Source of the DNA: Trichothecium roseum
Lineage: Eukaryota > Ascomycota > Sordariomycetes > Hypocreales
DNA: 64,000 nt
Reading direction: 5' to 3'
NCBI GenBank assembly: GCA_026184415.1
Contig: CM047942.1
Coordinates: 3,224,001-3,288,000, forward strand
In this document: in pieces, positions 44,654 to 56,462 of the stretch
How positions within the stretch are numbered: the first letter of the stretch is position 1
How the letters are laid out: each line of letters begins with the position of its first letter
Program-made: the position numbers and the translations under genes
The notes under the pieces: generated by a model
Database searches by the model: none
What the model was told of the DNA's origin: nothing
What the model saw: only the letters and a program-made list of their open reading frames with translations

Positions 44654-46550
44654 TTACTCTTCTTCTTCTTCTTCTTCTTCTTCTCCCTCCTTGGGCAGGG
44701 CTCTGCGCTTGATCCAGGCCCTGACCGGCTTCGTGGGGTGCTTGGCAGCTGCTATCTTGACAAGCTTCGGCGTCTTCCACGCCTGCCCGGCGGGAGGCGA
44801 GATGTCGTACATTGTGATGATTGCCGCCGTGAACATGAGGAGCTCCCTCGTGGCAAAGGCCCGGCCCTTGCACATGGCTTCTCCTCCTCCTGTTGAACCT
44901 TTTCGTTAGCAAGTGTTTCTCTTTTTCTTTTTCTTTTCATTCTCCTCTTGCAATGTTTAAATGTGACGGGGCGGTAGGCGATGACTTACCGTATGGTCGC
45001 AACGTGCTCATATCTGCCGTACGGACCGTCTTGCCGCTCTCGTCCACCGTCTCCTTGACGTGTCTGGCGCCCTGCCACTCGTCGGCGTTGGGAAAGTACA
45101 CGGGATCCAGCTGGTGAAGCTCCATGGGCACGTGCGCGTAGGACCCCTTCTTCAGCAAGTAACCCCCCTCGTCCGAGGCCCCCTTTTCCCTCAGCACCAC
45201 GTCCTGCCGCATGTACTTGACCGAATAGCCCCCCGTGTAGACCCTCAGCGTCTCGATGTAGGTCGACTTGAGGAGCGGGCACTTGTCCATCAGCCCGTCA
45301 ACGTCGAAGCGCTCAAGCTGGGGGGCGATCCAGACGCCGTGGCCGAACTCGTTGCGTGGCTCGACGCCGCGCACGTAGGGGGCTATCTCGTCGCGGACCT
45401 GCTCCAGGAGGAGCTTGTCCTTGAACAGCTCGTACACCATCCAGAATACCAGGGGGCTCGAGTTGGCGTTCATCGCCCAGATCGGCCCCAGCTCAAACTT
45501 GGCCCGGAGGTTGATGGGGATGTTGTACTTGCGCATCTGCTCGGCGCGGGCGCGGATGACGTGGCTGATGTTGTCGAGGTCCTGCCATCGGGCGCCGGGT
45601 TCCTCGCCGTTGAGGTGCTTGTCCAGGGCCTCGTGGAACTCGCACATGTAGTTGTAGAGCTTGCGCCTGGCGATGCGGGCGCGCTGCATGCGCGGCCAGG
45701 GCACCAGGGAGGGGAGCCCGGTGGCCAGGAGGAGGAAGCCCTCGTCAAAGGTCCAGACGTGCTGCCACGCATCGGGGAAGTTTTGGCTAAAATCGGTGCC
45801 GTAAAGCGACGAGTTGGCCGTGGTGGCGACGAAGTTCTTGAGCAGCGTGTCGAGCTCGACCTCGACGCAGCGCTCGCCCTGAGGGGTGTCCACGGGGGAG
45901 GCATCTGCGAGGCGCTCCCACTCCATCTGGTCCGAGTAGTAGCTGTTGAAGGAGACGAGGTCGGCGATGTTGTTCCTCAGCGATTCTGCCGTGACCTGCA
46001 CCATCCGGCCGAGCGTGGCGCCCGAGAGGAGGTGCTTGTACTGGGCGTGGAGATCAGCCTCGCAGGCCTTGTAGGCGGGCATCTCAGACTTGCTGACCAT
46101 GAAGGTCGTGCGGAGGAGGTGCTCCGAGAGCCAGGTGCCGTCGGCCGACGAGTTGGGCTTGGTGAGGAGGGATCCCATGAGGGAAGGGTTGTAGAGCAGG
46201 GTGTGGGCACGGCCGAGGAGGCGGAGGGCGAAGATGCCCTGGGGGAAAAGGGACCTGAGGCCGGCCTGGAACCCGTCCGAGTCCCAGGCCATCTGGGGCG
46301 CGTGGCCGACCCAGGGGATCCAGTAGCCCGGGATGGGGGCCGACTTGGCCCCTCCGGGTTGGTTGGCGTAGCCGTCAAGTTTCTTCTCGGGGGTGCCGCT
46401 GAGGAGGCGGGTGGTCAGGAGGACGACGATGACGGTGGCGAGGATGGCGAGTGTCCTGGGTTCCTGGAGCTGGGTGGTGAGGCCATCTAGAGATAGAGAT
46501 TGGCGGCGGGTTTGTATGGCCAAGGCCAGGGACCTGACTTGTGCAGACAT
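44654..46550 (-). CDS. Cytochrome P450, CYP7/CYP8-like
   Basis: ER-anchored heme monooxygenase of 598 residues. Exons (minus strand) 46550-44990 and 44889-44654. I start at the first ATG (MSAQVRS); the longer frame upstream begins with GTG. A hydrophobic anchor (TLAILATVIVVLLTTRLL) lies near residues 34-51, followed by a Pro/Gly hinge (PIPGYWIPWVGHAP). The I-helix region reads FELGPIWAMNANSSPLVFW: the usual AGxxT is replaced by an N-x-x-P pattern, as in CYP7/CYP8 enzymes (sterol 7-alpha-hydroxylase, prostacyclin synthase and fungal relatives). ExxR is ETLR. The heme site YGGGEAMCKG (Cys527) is split by the intron. The C-terminus is an oddly long polyglutamate tail from a TTC/CTT repeat. It is adjacent to and co-oriented with a flavin monooxygenase. 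The substrate is unknown. Confidence 0.9.
44659..44684. repeat. (TTC)n triplet repeat encoding polyglutamate
   Basis: Near-perfect CTT/TTC run, read on the minus strand as GAA/GAG codons immediately before the P450 stop. Confidence 0.9.
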
Positions 46551-48403
46551 TTTGAGGCCGATGGAGGATGATGTGCCATTGACCGGTAGCCTAATTCTTT
46601 GGCGTGATATGAGGAGGGAGGCTTTGGGTGAGTCTGCCCCGGTGAACTCAGAATGGGGGGGGGGGGGGGTGATGAGAGGGAGAGAAGACACTGCTGAGTG
46701 CGTGCTTCAGCAGGCAGGCTGTTACTCGAAGCAGAAGCAAAAGAGCACAAGAAAGGTAATGAGGTTGTATGTATATATATGTATGTGTGTGGGTGGTGTG
46801 TGCAAGACTGTATGTACTTGTCTCAGCCCACGGGCGGGACACTGCTCCGTAGATCAAAGCACGATCCGATGTGATGGACGTGACGAGATTCGGGAAGGGG
46901 AAAAGGGCGTTGCGGGTCTGCGATGTGTTCTGATGAACAACGAGGGTACGAATTACAGGTACTCCGTAAGGGTACAGACAGGTACGGGTACGGGGGTGCT
47001 GGTGGCATGTCGCCAGTCCGGGGAGGTAGAAAGGGCTCCAGCAGCAGCGGCCAATCCCCTGTGAACGTTTTCTCAGCCAGCGGGCTGCCTTTCCGCGTTG
47101 CCGCTAACGGTGGCCGCCACAGCGCAGAGGACACCAACCAGGGGTCAGGGGATAAATGGTTTAGTGAGTTGTTTACTGGATGCACCCACCACCCGCTCCC
47201 ACGGCTGTCACTGCACTCCGGCCTGCAAAGCATCGGCAACGCCTGCAAAACGGGCACACCTTAGGCCCATAGCCCTCTACGGAAAACGGAGTACGGTGGT
47301 TGTCTTCACATTATTTAGCCCAAATACGGGGAGAGGCTCTGTTCATTTTCCGCTGCAATGTATAATAAATTTATAACACAGCAGTCTGTTTGTTTTATTT
47401 CAATTCACGAATCATCAGTACTCTCAACAGTCAAGATCCCAAATTATCAACCCGAGAACTTTATTCTGACTATCTTTTCTTATATTATATCATTCCCAAC
47501 CTTTCAAACTTCGAATCCCCCCTTGTGTTTCCATCAACTGCCTAAGCCCTATTATTAGTAGGGAACAACAGCACCCCTCCTCTATAATCCGTAGGCACAG
47601 GCAGGGGTGGTGCACCAAAGTCCTTCAACCCGGGATGCTACACGACGACTGCAGACAGAGAGCCTCGAAAGCGCCCGAATACGATTGCGAACAAACACCT
47701 CCTGTCAAAAGTCCCCCCCAAATCCCCCCCTCCCGCGGCCATGATACGGCGTAATATTGACAACACTTGATCCCAGCATAATGGTACTGCGCGGTATGTG
47801 CTCCATAGACGATAGACGACGCCTGTACTCGGTCACGCTCAAGCTCAAACCCAAAAGTCCACTCACATACATCACCAAGGGGGTGTTGTCGAAAAAAAAG
47901 AAGAGAACAAGCAAAGGCACTGTACTCACTGCTCATGACCGACTTCTTTTGCTTCGCCATTTGGCCCTTGGGAAGAACCAAAAGCGCCTCCTTTCTGATT
48001 CGGCAATGTTCTTTTAAAAGCCGATCCTCGAAGGCTACTTACCTCATACGTCAGGGATGCCTTGAAGAGGCTTTTTTTCAGTCTCCTGAATGCAAAGCGT
48101 GTGATAGGAAAGAGATTGTCCTTTCAAGGTACTACTTGCTATATCTTTTGTCAGGCCGGGGTGTTATAGCTCTCGCATGGCTTGATCAAGAGTGTCACGC
48201 AAAAACAGCTTGCACGGCTTGACCCCCTGAGTCTTAACCCTTTACCTCCTCACAGCCTTGTCATTCTAGATGATGAGCTCGGTCTTTCTTTTGGAGATTA
48301 TGTTATTCAGGACAGGATTAGGCTGAGAGCTCAGCATCTATTCGCAACACTCACACAATCCTCTCCTCCAACTCGGACCTCCCTGTGCGCTTCCCTTTCT
48401 CCC
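46551..48403. other. Intergenic region upstream of the P450
   Basis: No supportable gene. It contains a G15 run (46655-46669), one TACTCCGTA word at 46960 and an AT-rich patch near 47340-47500. The P450 promoter should lie in its left part. Confidence 0.55.
46655..46669. repeat. G15 homopolymer
   Basis: Fifteen consecutive G, about 105 bp upstream of the P450 start codon; probably in its leader or promoter. Confidence 0.9.
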
Positions 48404-50769
48404 TTACCTCTGTCTCCCCGCCGCCTCCCTCGCCGCCTCCTCGTTCACCCTCTCAATAACCCCCTCCGCCGCCTCCCACGGCCTCCTCCGCCCCTCATCA
48501 AACAACCTCCAAGCCGCCGACGTCAACGGCCCGTCCACCACCATCCTCCACAACCTCCTCCTCCTCGCCCAAAACACCCACCCCTTCCACCCCCACCCCG
48601 TCCTCGCAATCAGCCCCGTCCCCGCCGTCTCGTCGGCCCAGGCCAGCCACTCCCCCGCGCTCACCGCCGCCGGCAGCGGCGCCGCCCCCCTCTCCTCCGC
48701 CAGCCTCACCACCCCCCTCGCGTGCCCGTCCGCCCACGCCTCCATCCTCCCCCTCGGCGGCAGCTGCGCCTTGCCCGCCCACACCTGCGCTATGCACATG
48801 GACGCCATGTCCGCGACGAAGAAGGCCCCCGTCGCGAACCACACGCTGCCGACAAAGGCCAGCGAGTCGGGCGCCTCGAGCGAGAAGACGTTCTGGTACA
48901 GCCGGGGCAGCGGGCGTCCCCTGGATCCGGGGGTCCGGAGCCACTCGGGCGGCGGGTCCGCGGACGGGTCGAAGCGGCCGCCGTCGGAGGAGGAAAGGAT
49001 GGAGTAGTCGTTGCGGAAGCCCGTGCAGCAGATTACGACGTCCACGCCCTCGAGCTCCTCCCCGCCTCGCAGCAGCTCGACAGTCGACGGCGCCCGCAGG
49101 CGTCTCACCCCCGGCACGCTCCGCACCGCGCCGCTGCGCAGGTGCGACACGAGCGTGTCCGACACCACGGGCACGGTGACCCTCATCGACGGGCACGGCT
49201 CCAGCCCCCACGCGGGGTCCAGCTCGCCCTGCGTCGCGCGCATCAGGGCCCGGGCCTTTTTGTTCACGAGGCCCTCGGTGTAGCCGGGGAACCAGCGCTC
49301 CAGCAGCGCCTGGATGGACTGCCGGCGCTGGGTGAGGAGCCTGGACGTCGGCGAACCATTGATGTGGCGGGAGAACTAATCGCATCCATACTCAGCACTT
49401 TCTTCTTTGTCTATCCCCTTGAGAAAGGGGGAAGGCGTCCAGACATGTGGAGTGGTCATGGAGGGTGCGGGGAAGGGGGGGGTGTACTCACAACGTAGGC
49501 ACCGTGGTTATGAGCAATGTACACGCTGTCCGCCACGCCCACCAGACTGTCCGCCACATCACCAGTCGTGTTGCCCAGGCCCACCAACAGCACCCTTTTT
49601 CCTCTATACTCCTCGGGCCTGATATACGACAAAACCACAGTCAGCTTCTTCTTTCTCCCTCTCTCTTTCTTTCTCTCTCTCTCTCTCTCTAGTGCCATCT
49701 CTCTTCACTTCCCATCCCCGAATCCCATAATAACAGGAGAGGATACGTAGAGAACACGAGCTCACCTCTTGAAAGCCTTGGAGTGCAGAACCTCCCCCGC
49801 AAACTCCTCCCGCCCCTCAAACTCCGGCATGGTGGGCTGGGCGTGCGGCCCCGTGGCCACGACGACCTTGTCGAAGCGCTCCTCCCTTCCGTCCTGCAGA
49901 CGCAGGCGCCACTGCCGCCGCCCCGCGTCGTCGCTGTCGCCGTCGTCGTCGCGCAGGACCTTTTCCACGCCGGTGCCGAGGCGCAGGTGCGGGCGGAGGT
50001 TGAAGTGGTCCGCGTAGCTCTCCAGGTAGGCTTCCACTTGCTTCGCGGAGGGGTATATCGGCGTGCCTTTGTCCGCAGTGTTAGCCAATCCGAGAATTCA
50101 TCACAGTCTTCGGTTTGCGTGTAAGGGTTGGTTTTTCTTTTCTTCTTCGTACCTGGTGGAAAAGGGTAATCCGTAAAACAGCCCTGCAAAAAGCACACGC
50201 ACTCGTCAGACAACATAACCGTTACAACCCGTCAGGTCATATCGCATCATAAGCGCATAAAAATGAAAGAAAAAGAAAAAAAAAGACTGACCCTATCCGT
50301 CGTGACGTTCGCCACCGTATCTATCCATCACACATCAGCCTTCTTCCCCCTTCCCATCTTTCTCAAGAAACATGTCGGAAAGTTGTTGATCCTGCGGTCT
50401 CGTAGAGCAGGGGGGGGGGGGGGGACATACTCTCCAATACGCTCAGCGTCTCCGGGTCCTCGCTAAAGTGCCACAGCCCGCCGACGTACGCGCTCCTGTC
50501 GAATCCCGTCACGCGGAAGCCTTCCTCGAGCAGGTTCTTGACCGTCACGAGGCCCATGCCGCCTTGATTTGTCGTCACACTCCAGAGTCAGCCTGAACAA
50601 CCTCTCAAAAAGAATTCCAAACGATAGACGACAAAAGCAAAACAGAAACTCCATGGGGATAGAGATTGATGGGTGAAATCAGGAAAAGAAAAGAAGGCAT
50701 CATACCCAGGCCCACGACGGCAACTGTGGGCTTCTGCTCGGTCGTAGCAGAATCAGGAGTTTCCGGCAT
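48404..50769 (-). CDS. Flavin-containing monooxygenase (FMO-like, class B)
   Basis: FAD- and NADPH-dependent oxygenase that would oxidise N, S or carbonyl centres of a small molecule. Seven exons (minus strand): 50769-50706, 50562-50431, 50320-50292, 50183-50153, 50066-49766, 49618-49492 and 49375-48404, giving 551 residues. Exons 3 and 4 are micro-exons (29 and 31 nt) supplying TVANVTTDR and GCFTDYPFPP, which match the conserved early FMO segment. Visible motifs are FAD site VGLGGMG (about 19-25), FMO signature FAGEVLHSKAF (174-184, FxGxxxHxxxF), NADPH site VGLGNTTGD (198-206) and CTGF (345-348). The C-terminus is Arg/Trp-rich with no clear membrane anchor. The micro-exon boundaries are the least certain part. 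It is co-oriented with the P450, which starts about 1.9 kb downstream. Confidence 0.85.
50411..50424. repeat. G-run inside an intron of the flavin monooxygenase
   Basis: A C-run on the coding strand just after the second donor (GTATGT). It may slow or modulate splicing and is a likely length-error site. Confidence 0.85.
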
Positions 50770-52668
50770 TGTCGTTTTTCCTCCTTGGCTTTTCTTTCTC
50801 TTTTTTTTTTGCCACAAGCCACAAAATTATCTCCCCAGAAATGGATAAGTAGTAAGGGAAAAAAAGTGCTTAAAGAGGATGTCTTTGTCGGACAATTGGA
50901 GGGAAGAGGGTGATACGACGTTATATAACAATATATAAAAAGCCAGTTCTAGATAAAAAAGACGTCCACTACTGCCAAGTTAGATAGATGGACCTTTCTA
51001 TCAACGCCGTTCGTCAATGACCCAAGGATTTTCTTTTTTTCTTTTTTTTTAGCAGGGGCTTCGGCTGTCAAATGAGGAAGAAAAAGAAAGATCAATGTCC
51101 GCCCCCTCCCTTCATCTTTAGTGCCCTTTTTCGATGCATCTTCCTCAACGAGACAACAAACTTCCCCCCATCATCAGCTCTGTTCTATGTGAAGTGCCAC
51201 TGCGTAGTCCCCCCATTATACGCGGCTACATTGTTAGCTTATTTTTCCCCCCCCGGTGGGATGACTTACTGGACCAGGGTGTCGGGGGAGGTTGTGCCAA
51301 AACACCAAAACCTACCAAGCTTACGGATTTACTTTGGTAAAAGTACTTAGTAGTAGTACGGAGTACTACGGTACTACAGTACATACTAGCACCAAATAAT
51401 GCATACATATTACTTACTATACTTGGTACGCGATGCGCAGAGAGCCAGAGAGATGGGTGTGACCCGCCCGTCGTCTACTTTCGCTCCGACTCCCCTGCAA
51501 CCTCCCCCCCCCCGTCACCCGTCTTTTATATGTCATTCCCCAGACCGATCACGGAGTTAGCCAATGGCATGTTTGTTCTCCCATTCTCCCTACTAGCCAA
51601 CCGATCGTCCGGGTGGCCCGGCCGATACCCTTGCCCATGCCCAATCTGATTGACACCTTTCAAAAGCGCTACGGACGTCTTCCACCCCTACTATGAATAT
51701 GTCTAATTGGTATATGTCTACCGTATACTCCGTATGTACGTCTGCAGAGAACCTTGGGAACACCTGCGGTTGAGAACTCGCCTCCCCTGGCTCTCCCGAA
51801 GACCCTGCAACGTGCTCGGTCCCCAGGGCAAAAGGCTTCCGCCGCCAAAGAGAAGAATCTCCAAGTATCCATCCATTGGTCCATTGTTATCCCATCTATC
51901 CTAAGAAAATAAAAGAAGAAAAAATCAATCCGTTTACCCCGTTACTATATCAGGTGCTACAATGCCCCAAGAAACGGAATTTCAAGTCCTTCCTTCTAGG
52001 AGTAAGCATAACCATCCCATCGCTTACGGTGTGTTTTCTGCATTTCACCGCAAATGAGGCACAAAAGGTTGCTCATGATTGGCAGACAAACGACCGCCGT
52101 ACACATCATAAACCTTTCATTCTCTCTTGCTAATCAAATCCCCCCACCCCTTTTGCCGCCCTTACCCTATATACCTATTTTTACAGTATCATCCACTCCC
52201 CCCTTTCTTCGTTGTCTTCTTTTTTATTTTCTTTTCTTTTAAGAGAATACATCAGCAAGGAACCATTACTAAGAATGCAAAACTGTGAGAAAAACGCAAG
52301 ATCGAGACCATAATCTATTATATAAATATTTGATTACTATTGGTATACAAGCTATACCTCTTCCCCCCCCAAACATAATTTTCTCACTTCCACCAGAATA
52401 AAGTTATTTGCACGCTCCACACGTACACCATCATGCACATCTACCGATATAAAACGAAAAAAGTATCAAAAGCAATAACCCTCTCCAACTAACAATTAAA
52501 AAAAAAAGAACCCGTTGTAGCATAAAAAATAACAAATCTATTCCATATATGACGGCGACAAAGTAATCGCCCAAAGACACTTTACACCCCCCTCCCTTGC
52601 CCTTCTCCCCCTCTCCCCCTTCTCCCCTCTAGCCCTCCCCTATTACTCATCAACCATAATGGCTAGTT
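50770..52668. other. Intergenic region between the FMO and the Myb protein
   Basis: No supportable gene. It holds the FMO promoter on the left, a patch with two TACTCCGTA words (51357, 51726) and AT-rich DNA at 52240-52560 that is the 3' side of the Myb gene. Confidence 0.55.
50920..50940 (-). promoter_or_regulatory. Possible TATA elements of the flavin monooxygenase gene
   Basis: Two TATATAA-like words on the minus strand, about 150-170 bp upstream of the ATG. Position fits; otherwise untested. Confidence 0.35.
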
Positions 52669-55600
52669 TTAGACAAGGACTCTTGCGGGAAGGTCTTCCA
52701 TGTCATCCATATCACTGCTATAACTTTCCGTGAGCGCAGTGCCGGCAGCGTTGGCATCCCGCGCCTGAGGCTGCGCGACGGCGCTGCCGGGGGCTCGGAA
52801 CTTTCCTGGCGTCTTCTTACGGGCCGTGGGTTCTTCCAGCTGCGACGCGTCAAGGTCGTCGGGTATTGACTCCTGCGTCGGCAGGGCTGCCATTTCGACA
52901 TCCTCTATCGGGTCCTCTTGAGACACGGTCTTGTGAGTCTTCTTGGCCGACGACGACGACGCCTTCTTGCGAGGCGGCTTGGACTTCTTGGTTGGAGTTT
53001 CCTCGACGAGGACGGATACCTGGCTTGGGCCTCCCTCGGCCTCACCTGCAGTCCCCGCTACGACCTCTTCCCCGGCACCGTCGTCTGCAGCCTCAGGCGG
53101 GGCAGTGGCCGTGATGATGGGCTCATCCATTTGAGCTTCGGGGGCCGTCGCCATCAGAGCCGGGTCGATCTGCATTTCCCCGGCATCTGCCATGGCATCA
53201 ATCTCCTCGTCTTTCAGCGCAGGCTCGCCGTCCATCTCGCCATGGTTCTCATCGTCACTGTTTGCAACGTACTCGGAACTCTTGTTCTGTGTTCTCTTGG
53301 CACCGGCATTCTTCTTCGAATGGCCCTTGCTCGCTCCGACGCCCGTGAGGTATATAGTTTCCTCAACTGGGTCATATGTCATAGTGTCTATGGCAGGGAG
53401 CTCGCGAGTATGATTGAATTGGTCCACAAGGAACTGCGCAATGTCGCGCGTCGTCTTGTTCTGGTACTGCGGAACCGTCTGCTTGAACCTGTGCCATAGC
53501 AGCATCTGCGTGTAGCGATGCCAGGTGTTGCGGTACGGCTTGTCAATCAGTTTTTGCCAGGGGATCTTCCTGTCATCATCAACAGACGTCTCGTTAATGG
53601 CAAGCAGAAGGCGGTGGCGTTCTTCCTCTGGCATCTGAGTGATCTGTCGGCGAGCCTTTTCTAGCGAAAAGCTAACATCCGCATTTTCGGATGACTCCAA
53701 TGTGTCGTTTCCGCTAGCTTTGAGGTTCATGGCCTTCCACTTGGTGATACATTGCAGCCGGCTGCGCGTTCGGCCCATTAGTTCACTGATGTGCTGCCAG
53801 TCGAGTAGCTCATCGTAAGTCTTCTGCCAGACGGGTTTCTCAGGATTCTCGCTCCTGAGCTGGTCGATTTCTCTCATTGAGTTGATGACGATCTGTGTCA
53901 GAAGCTGTTCTTCTCCTTCCTCCCACGTATCTTTGCGCTGGTTTGCTCCGCAGACAATATAGTTCCTGTATCGATCACGGAGGTCCTCCGGATGACGGTT
54001 GATCAAAGCTGCAATCTTTGACCATGTTGTGCCATGGATGCCGATCAAGGCTGTAAGTTCGGCATCCTGCTCCGGGGTCCATGTACCTCGGGCGACGAAG
54101 TTGTGGAACTTTTTGCGGGTGGCGTTGATCGTCTTTTGGCGTTGACGGTCTGGTAGCTCTGCAAAGATGCGCGTCCACAGGTCTGCGTGAAGGCCACCTG
54201 CGCTCGTGCCTCCTGGGGCATGGAGCATCTACGAATCCTGTCAGTATGCTGTAGGTGTACCATCAATCCGGGGTCGGCTCCTTACCTCGACAACTTCGTG
54301 CTCGGACATGTTGCTTTCTCCCCTATACGCATCAAGGACTGCCTTCACACGCGCAAACTCTTCGTCGGTGAAACGGCCTTGCTTGAACCCGGCCATGCGA
54401 GCCCGGCGTTTCTCTGCTCTCTGAGCCGCAACATCAACATTGACACCCTCTGGCCTCTCGTCCTCGGTAGAATCACGTCTGATCTGGCGCGGTGGCGCTT
54501 TGACGACGCGCTTCTTAGTGGCCCGCTTCGCCCGGGGCTTTGGGGCGGGGGGTGGAGGCGGTTCGTTGAAGGCTTCCTTGGCCGCAGCTGGTTTCCTCGG
54601 GCGAAGAGATCGTTTTGAACGGCCATTCTCCTCTGGCTCCGGAGACTTCTTGGGACTATCAGGTACATCGTATGCATTTTCAGCTGGCTCAGCAGCCCCG
54701 TCGACGCCTTCGTTATCGTCCTGGTCTTTATCCTCGTTGCCGTTGTCGGAGCCTTCCTTCATCTCCACATCCTCATCGGCTGCTGTTGCATTCGTGGCGG
54801 CCCCATTTAGATGCTCATTAAACGCTTCCCGGGCCAGATTTTCAACATCCATGTTGTCGAACGTATGTGGTTCTTCTTCAACCCCCTCATTATGCCTACC
54901 AGCGACGCTTGCGGACCTAGAGCGAGCCTCTCGGGATTGGCTTCGGTGGCGCTGGGCAGCGACAGAAGGGGAAGCCTGAGGGTCGGAGGTGCTGGCAGCA
55001 AGATCGTCTTGCGCAATCACCTGTGACAAGTCCTTCTTTGATCTTCCTCTGTGAAGGAAATCACCGCCTTCAGAGCCCTTGGAAATCGGTCGCTCACCGG
55101 TGTTATCCGCCTGCTCATCGGCATTTACCTCTTCTCCTTCCTCGCCGTGCTTGTGCTTCTTGCGTCGCTTGCCATCACTGCTTCGCTCGCCCTTTCTTTT
55201 TCTTGAGCGAGCTGCGGCAGTCATGGCTTTATCCGGTTCCTGAGCAATAACCGCCCCATCATCACCTTGAGGGGACTGAGGAGCTTCGCTCGAACTGGCC
55301 GCACTCTTTCGCTTCGATCGTTTCGGTTTAGAAGCTGTCTCTTCTACCATTTGGGTTGGCGGTTCTTGTTCCTCAAGCTCCTGGGAAAGCTCTAGTGAAT
55401 GCTTCTTGCTCTTCTTCGTCTTCTTGTGTTTAGGCTCCTCAATGGGGACTGGAGGTGCTGACATGTCCGCCTCGGGAGCCGGAGGAGCTGACGAGAAGGG
55501 GGCTTGCGAAAGGTTGCTGTCGAACATGGCCAGGGGCCCAAAGTCTTCCATCTCCTGATCTTCGTCTTCCGCACCTTGGTAGCTCTCCATGTTGCCTACA

Positions 55601-55848
55601 TCCTCAATTGGCAGTCCCTGCTCGTCGGTCATCATCTTGACAGGCTTATCGGCACCGTGGCCCGTCTTCTCCTCGTCTGCTTCCCTGCTGTCGCGGGCGC
55701 GCTCTCTTCCAGGGAAATCGCCTCGGCTGGGGGACGCGTTGCGCCTGGGGGGATTTCTCTCTTCCGAATCGTCTTTGTCGGGCTGGCCCACGTGGGACCA
55801 AAGGGATGATGCAAGGCGAAAGTCAGGCCATCTATTTTTGACGGGCAT
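52669..55848 (-). CDS. REB1/TTF1-type Myb DNA-binding protein
   Basis: Nuclear or nucleolar protein of 1040 residues with tandem Myb/SANT repeats, the layout of yeast Reb1 and mammalian TTF1, which bind rDNA terminator sites. Exons (minus strand) 55848-54286 and 54228-52669, joined in phase 0 (GTAAGG...CGTAG). The first ATG is used; the frame extending upstream has only TTG. Residues 1-520 are acidic/basic low-complexity sequence with nuclear-localisation-like clusters (KHKKTKKSKK, RSRKRKGE, KRRKKHKH). Myb-type segments lie at about 567-700: RGTWTPEQDAELTALIGIHG...W, NRHPEDLRDRYRNYIVCG, DTWEEGEEQLL, and DWQHISELMGRTRSRLQCITKW. The C-terminal third is again Lys/Glu-rich and disordered. The link to rDNA is inferred from family only. 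Confidence 0.78.
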
Positions 55849-56462
55849 GAAGCGTATTAGGAAAGTTTCGATACGCAATGATGAAGTAGAGCTTGGTTGC
55901 TGGTGTATTGAAGTAGGGTAGGCTGGAGTTGAAGGTTGGTTGTGGAGCAATAACGAAAAAGTTCGGCGTCGCGTTCCAGGGTGAGGTGCCAAACATTGTC
56001 CATTCAAGTCACGTGGACGCGTCAAAACACCAACTCACGCTCATCACTCACCACAACTCGCCTCGCTCCCCGCTTGGAGCTTAGAGCTTTAGTAAGTAGG
56101 TATTCTACTCCGTACCACGCCATAACCACATTCCACCCACGCATTTATGAACAACTTTTTTCTTCTTTTTCGTTTCTAACAAAAAAGCATAATCAAATCT
56201 GTTGATAATGATTATAGCATTCATTTCGTACTATTATACAAACTGCCGGTCGACGGCGTACATATCTATGGATAACACTACAAGGTAAAGGAAATCTATG
56301 AAAAGGTGGTGGCAGTGGTAGTAAGAAGTAAATGTAGTAGTGGTAATGGGCAGATGTTCATAGCCCGTGGTAGAGAGGGTGGAAGAAAAGAAGAGTAAAG
56401 AAAAGGCAATGAGTGTGAGTGTGGGTGTGAGTGTGAGTGCGCATGATGTACATAAACGCGTT
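55849..56462. other. Spacer between the Myb gene and the P-loop ATPase
   Basis: Upstream region of the Myb gene (minus strand) and 3' end of the ATPase. One TACTCCGTA word at 56106. No gene. Confidence 0.6.

Noticed and set aside
45060..46490. 476-codon open frame opposite the P450
   Set aside because: Same GC3 shadow effect. It has no motif, and the opposite strand carries the full P450 signature set.
47500..47530. B-box-like word cttcgaatccc
   Set aside because: The upstream 40 nt are AT-rich without an A-box or cloverleaf pairing.
48182..49498. 438-codon open frame opposite the flavin monooxygenase
   Set aside because: Pro/Arg/His-rich antisense shadow of the last FMO exon.
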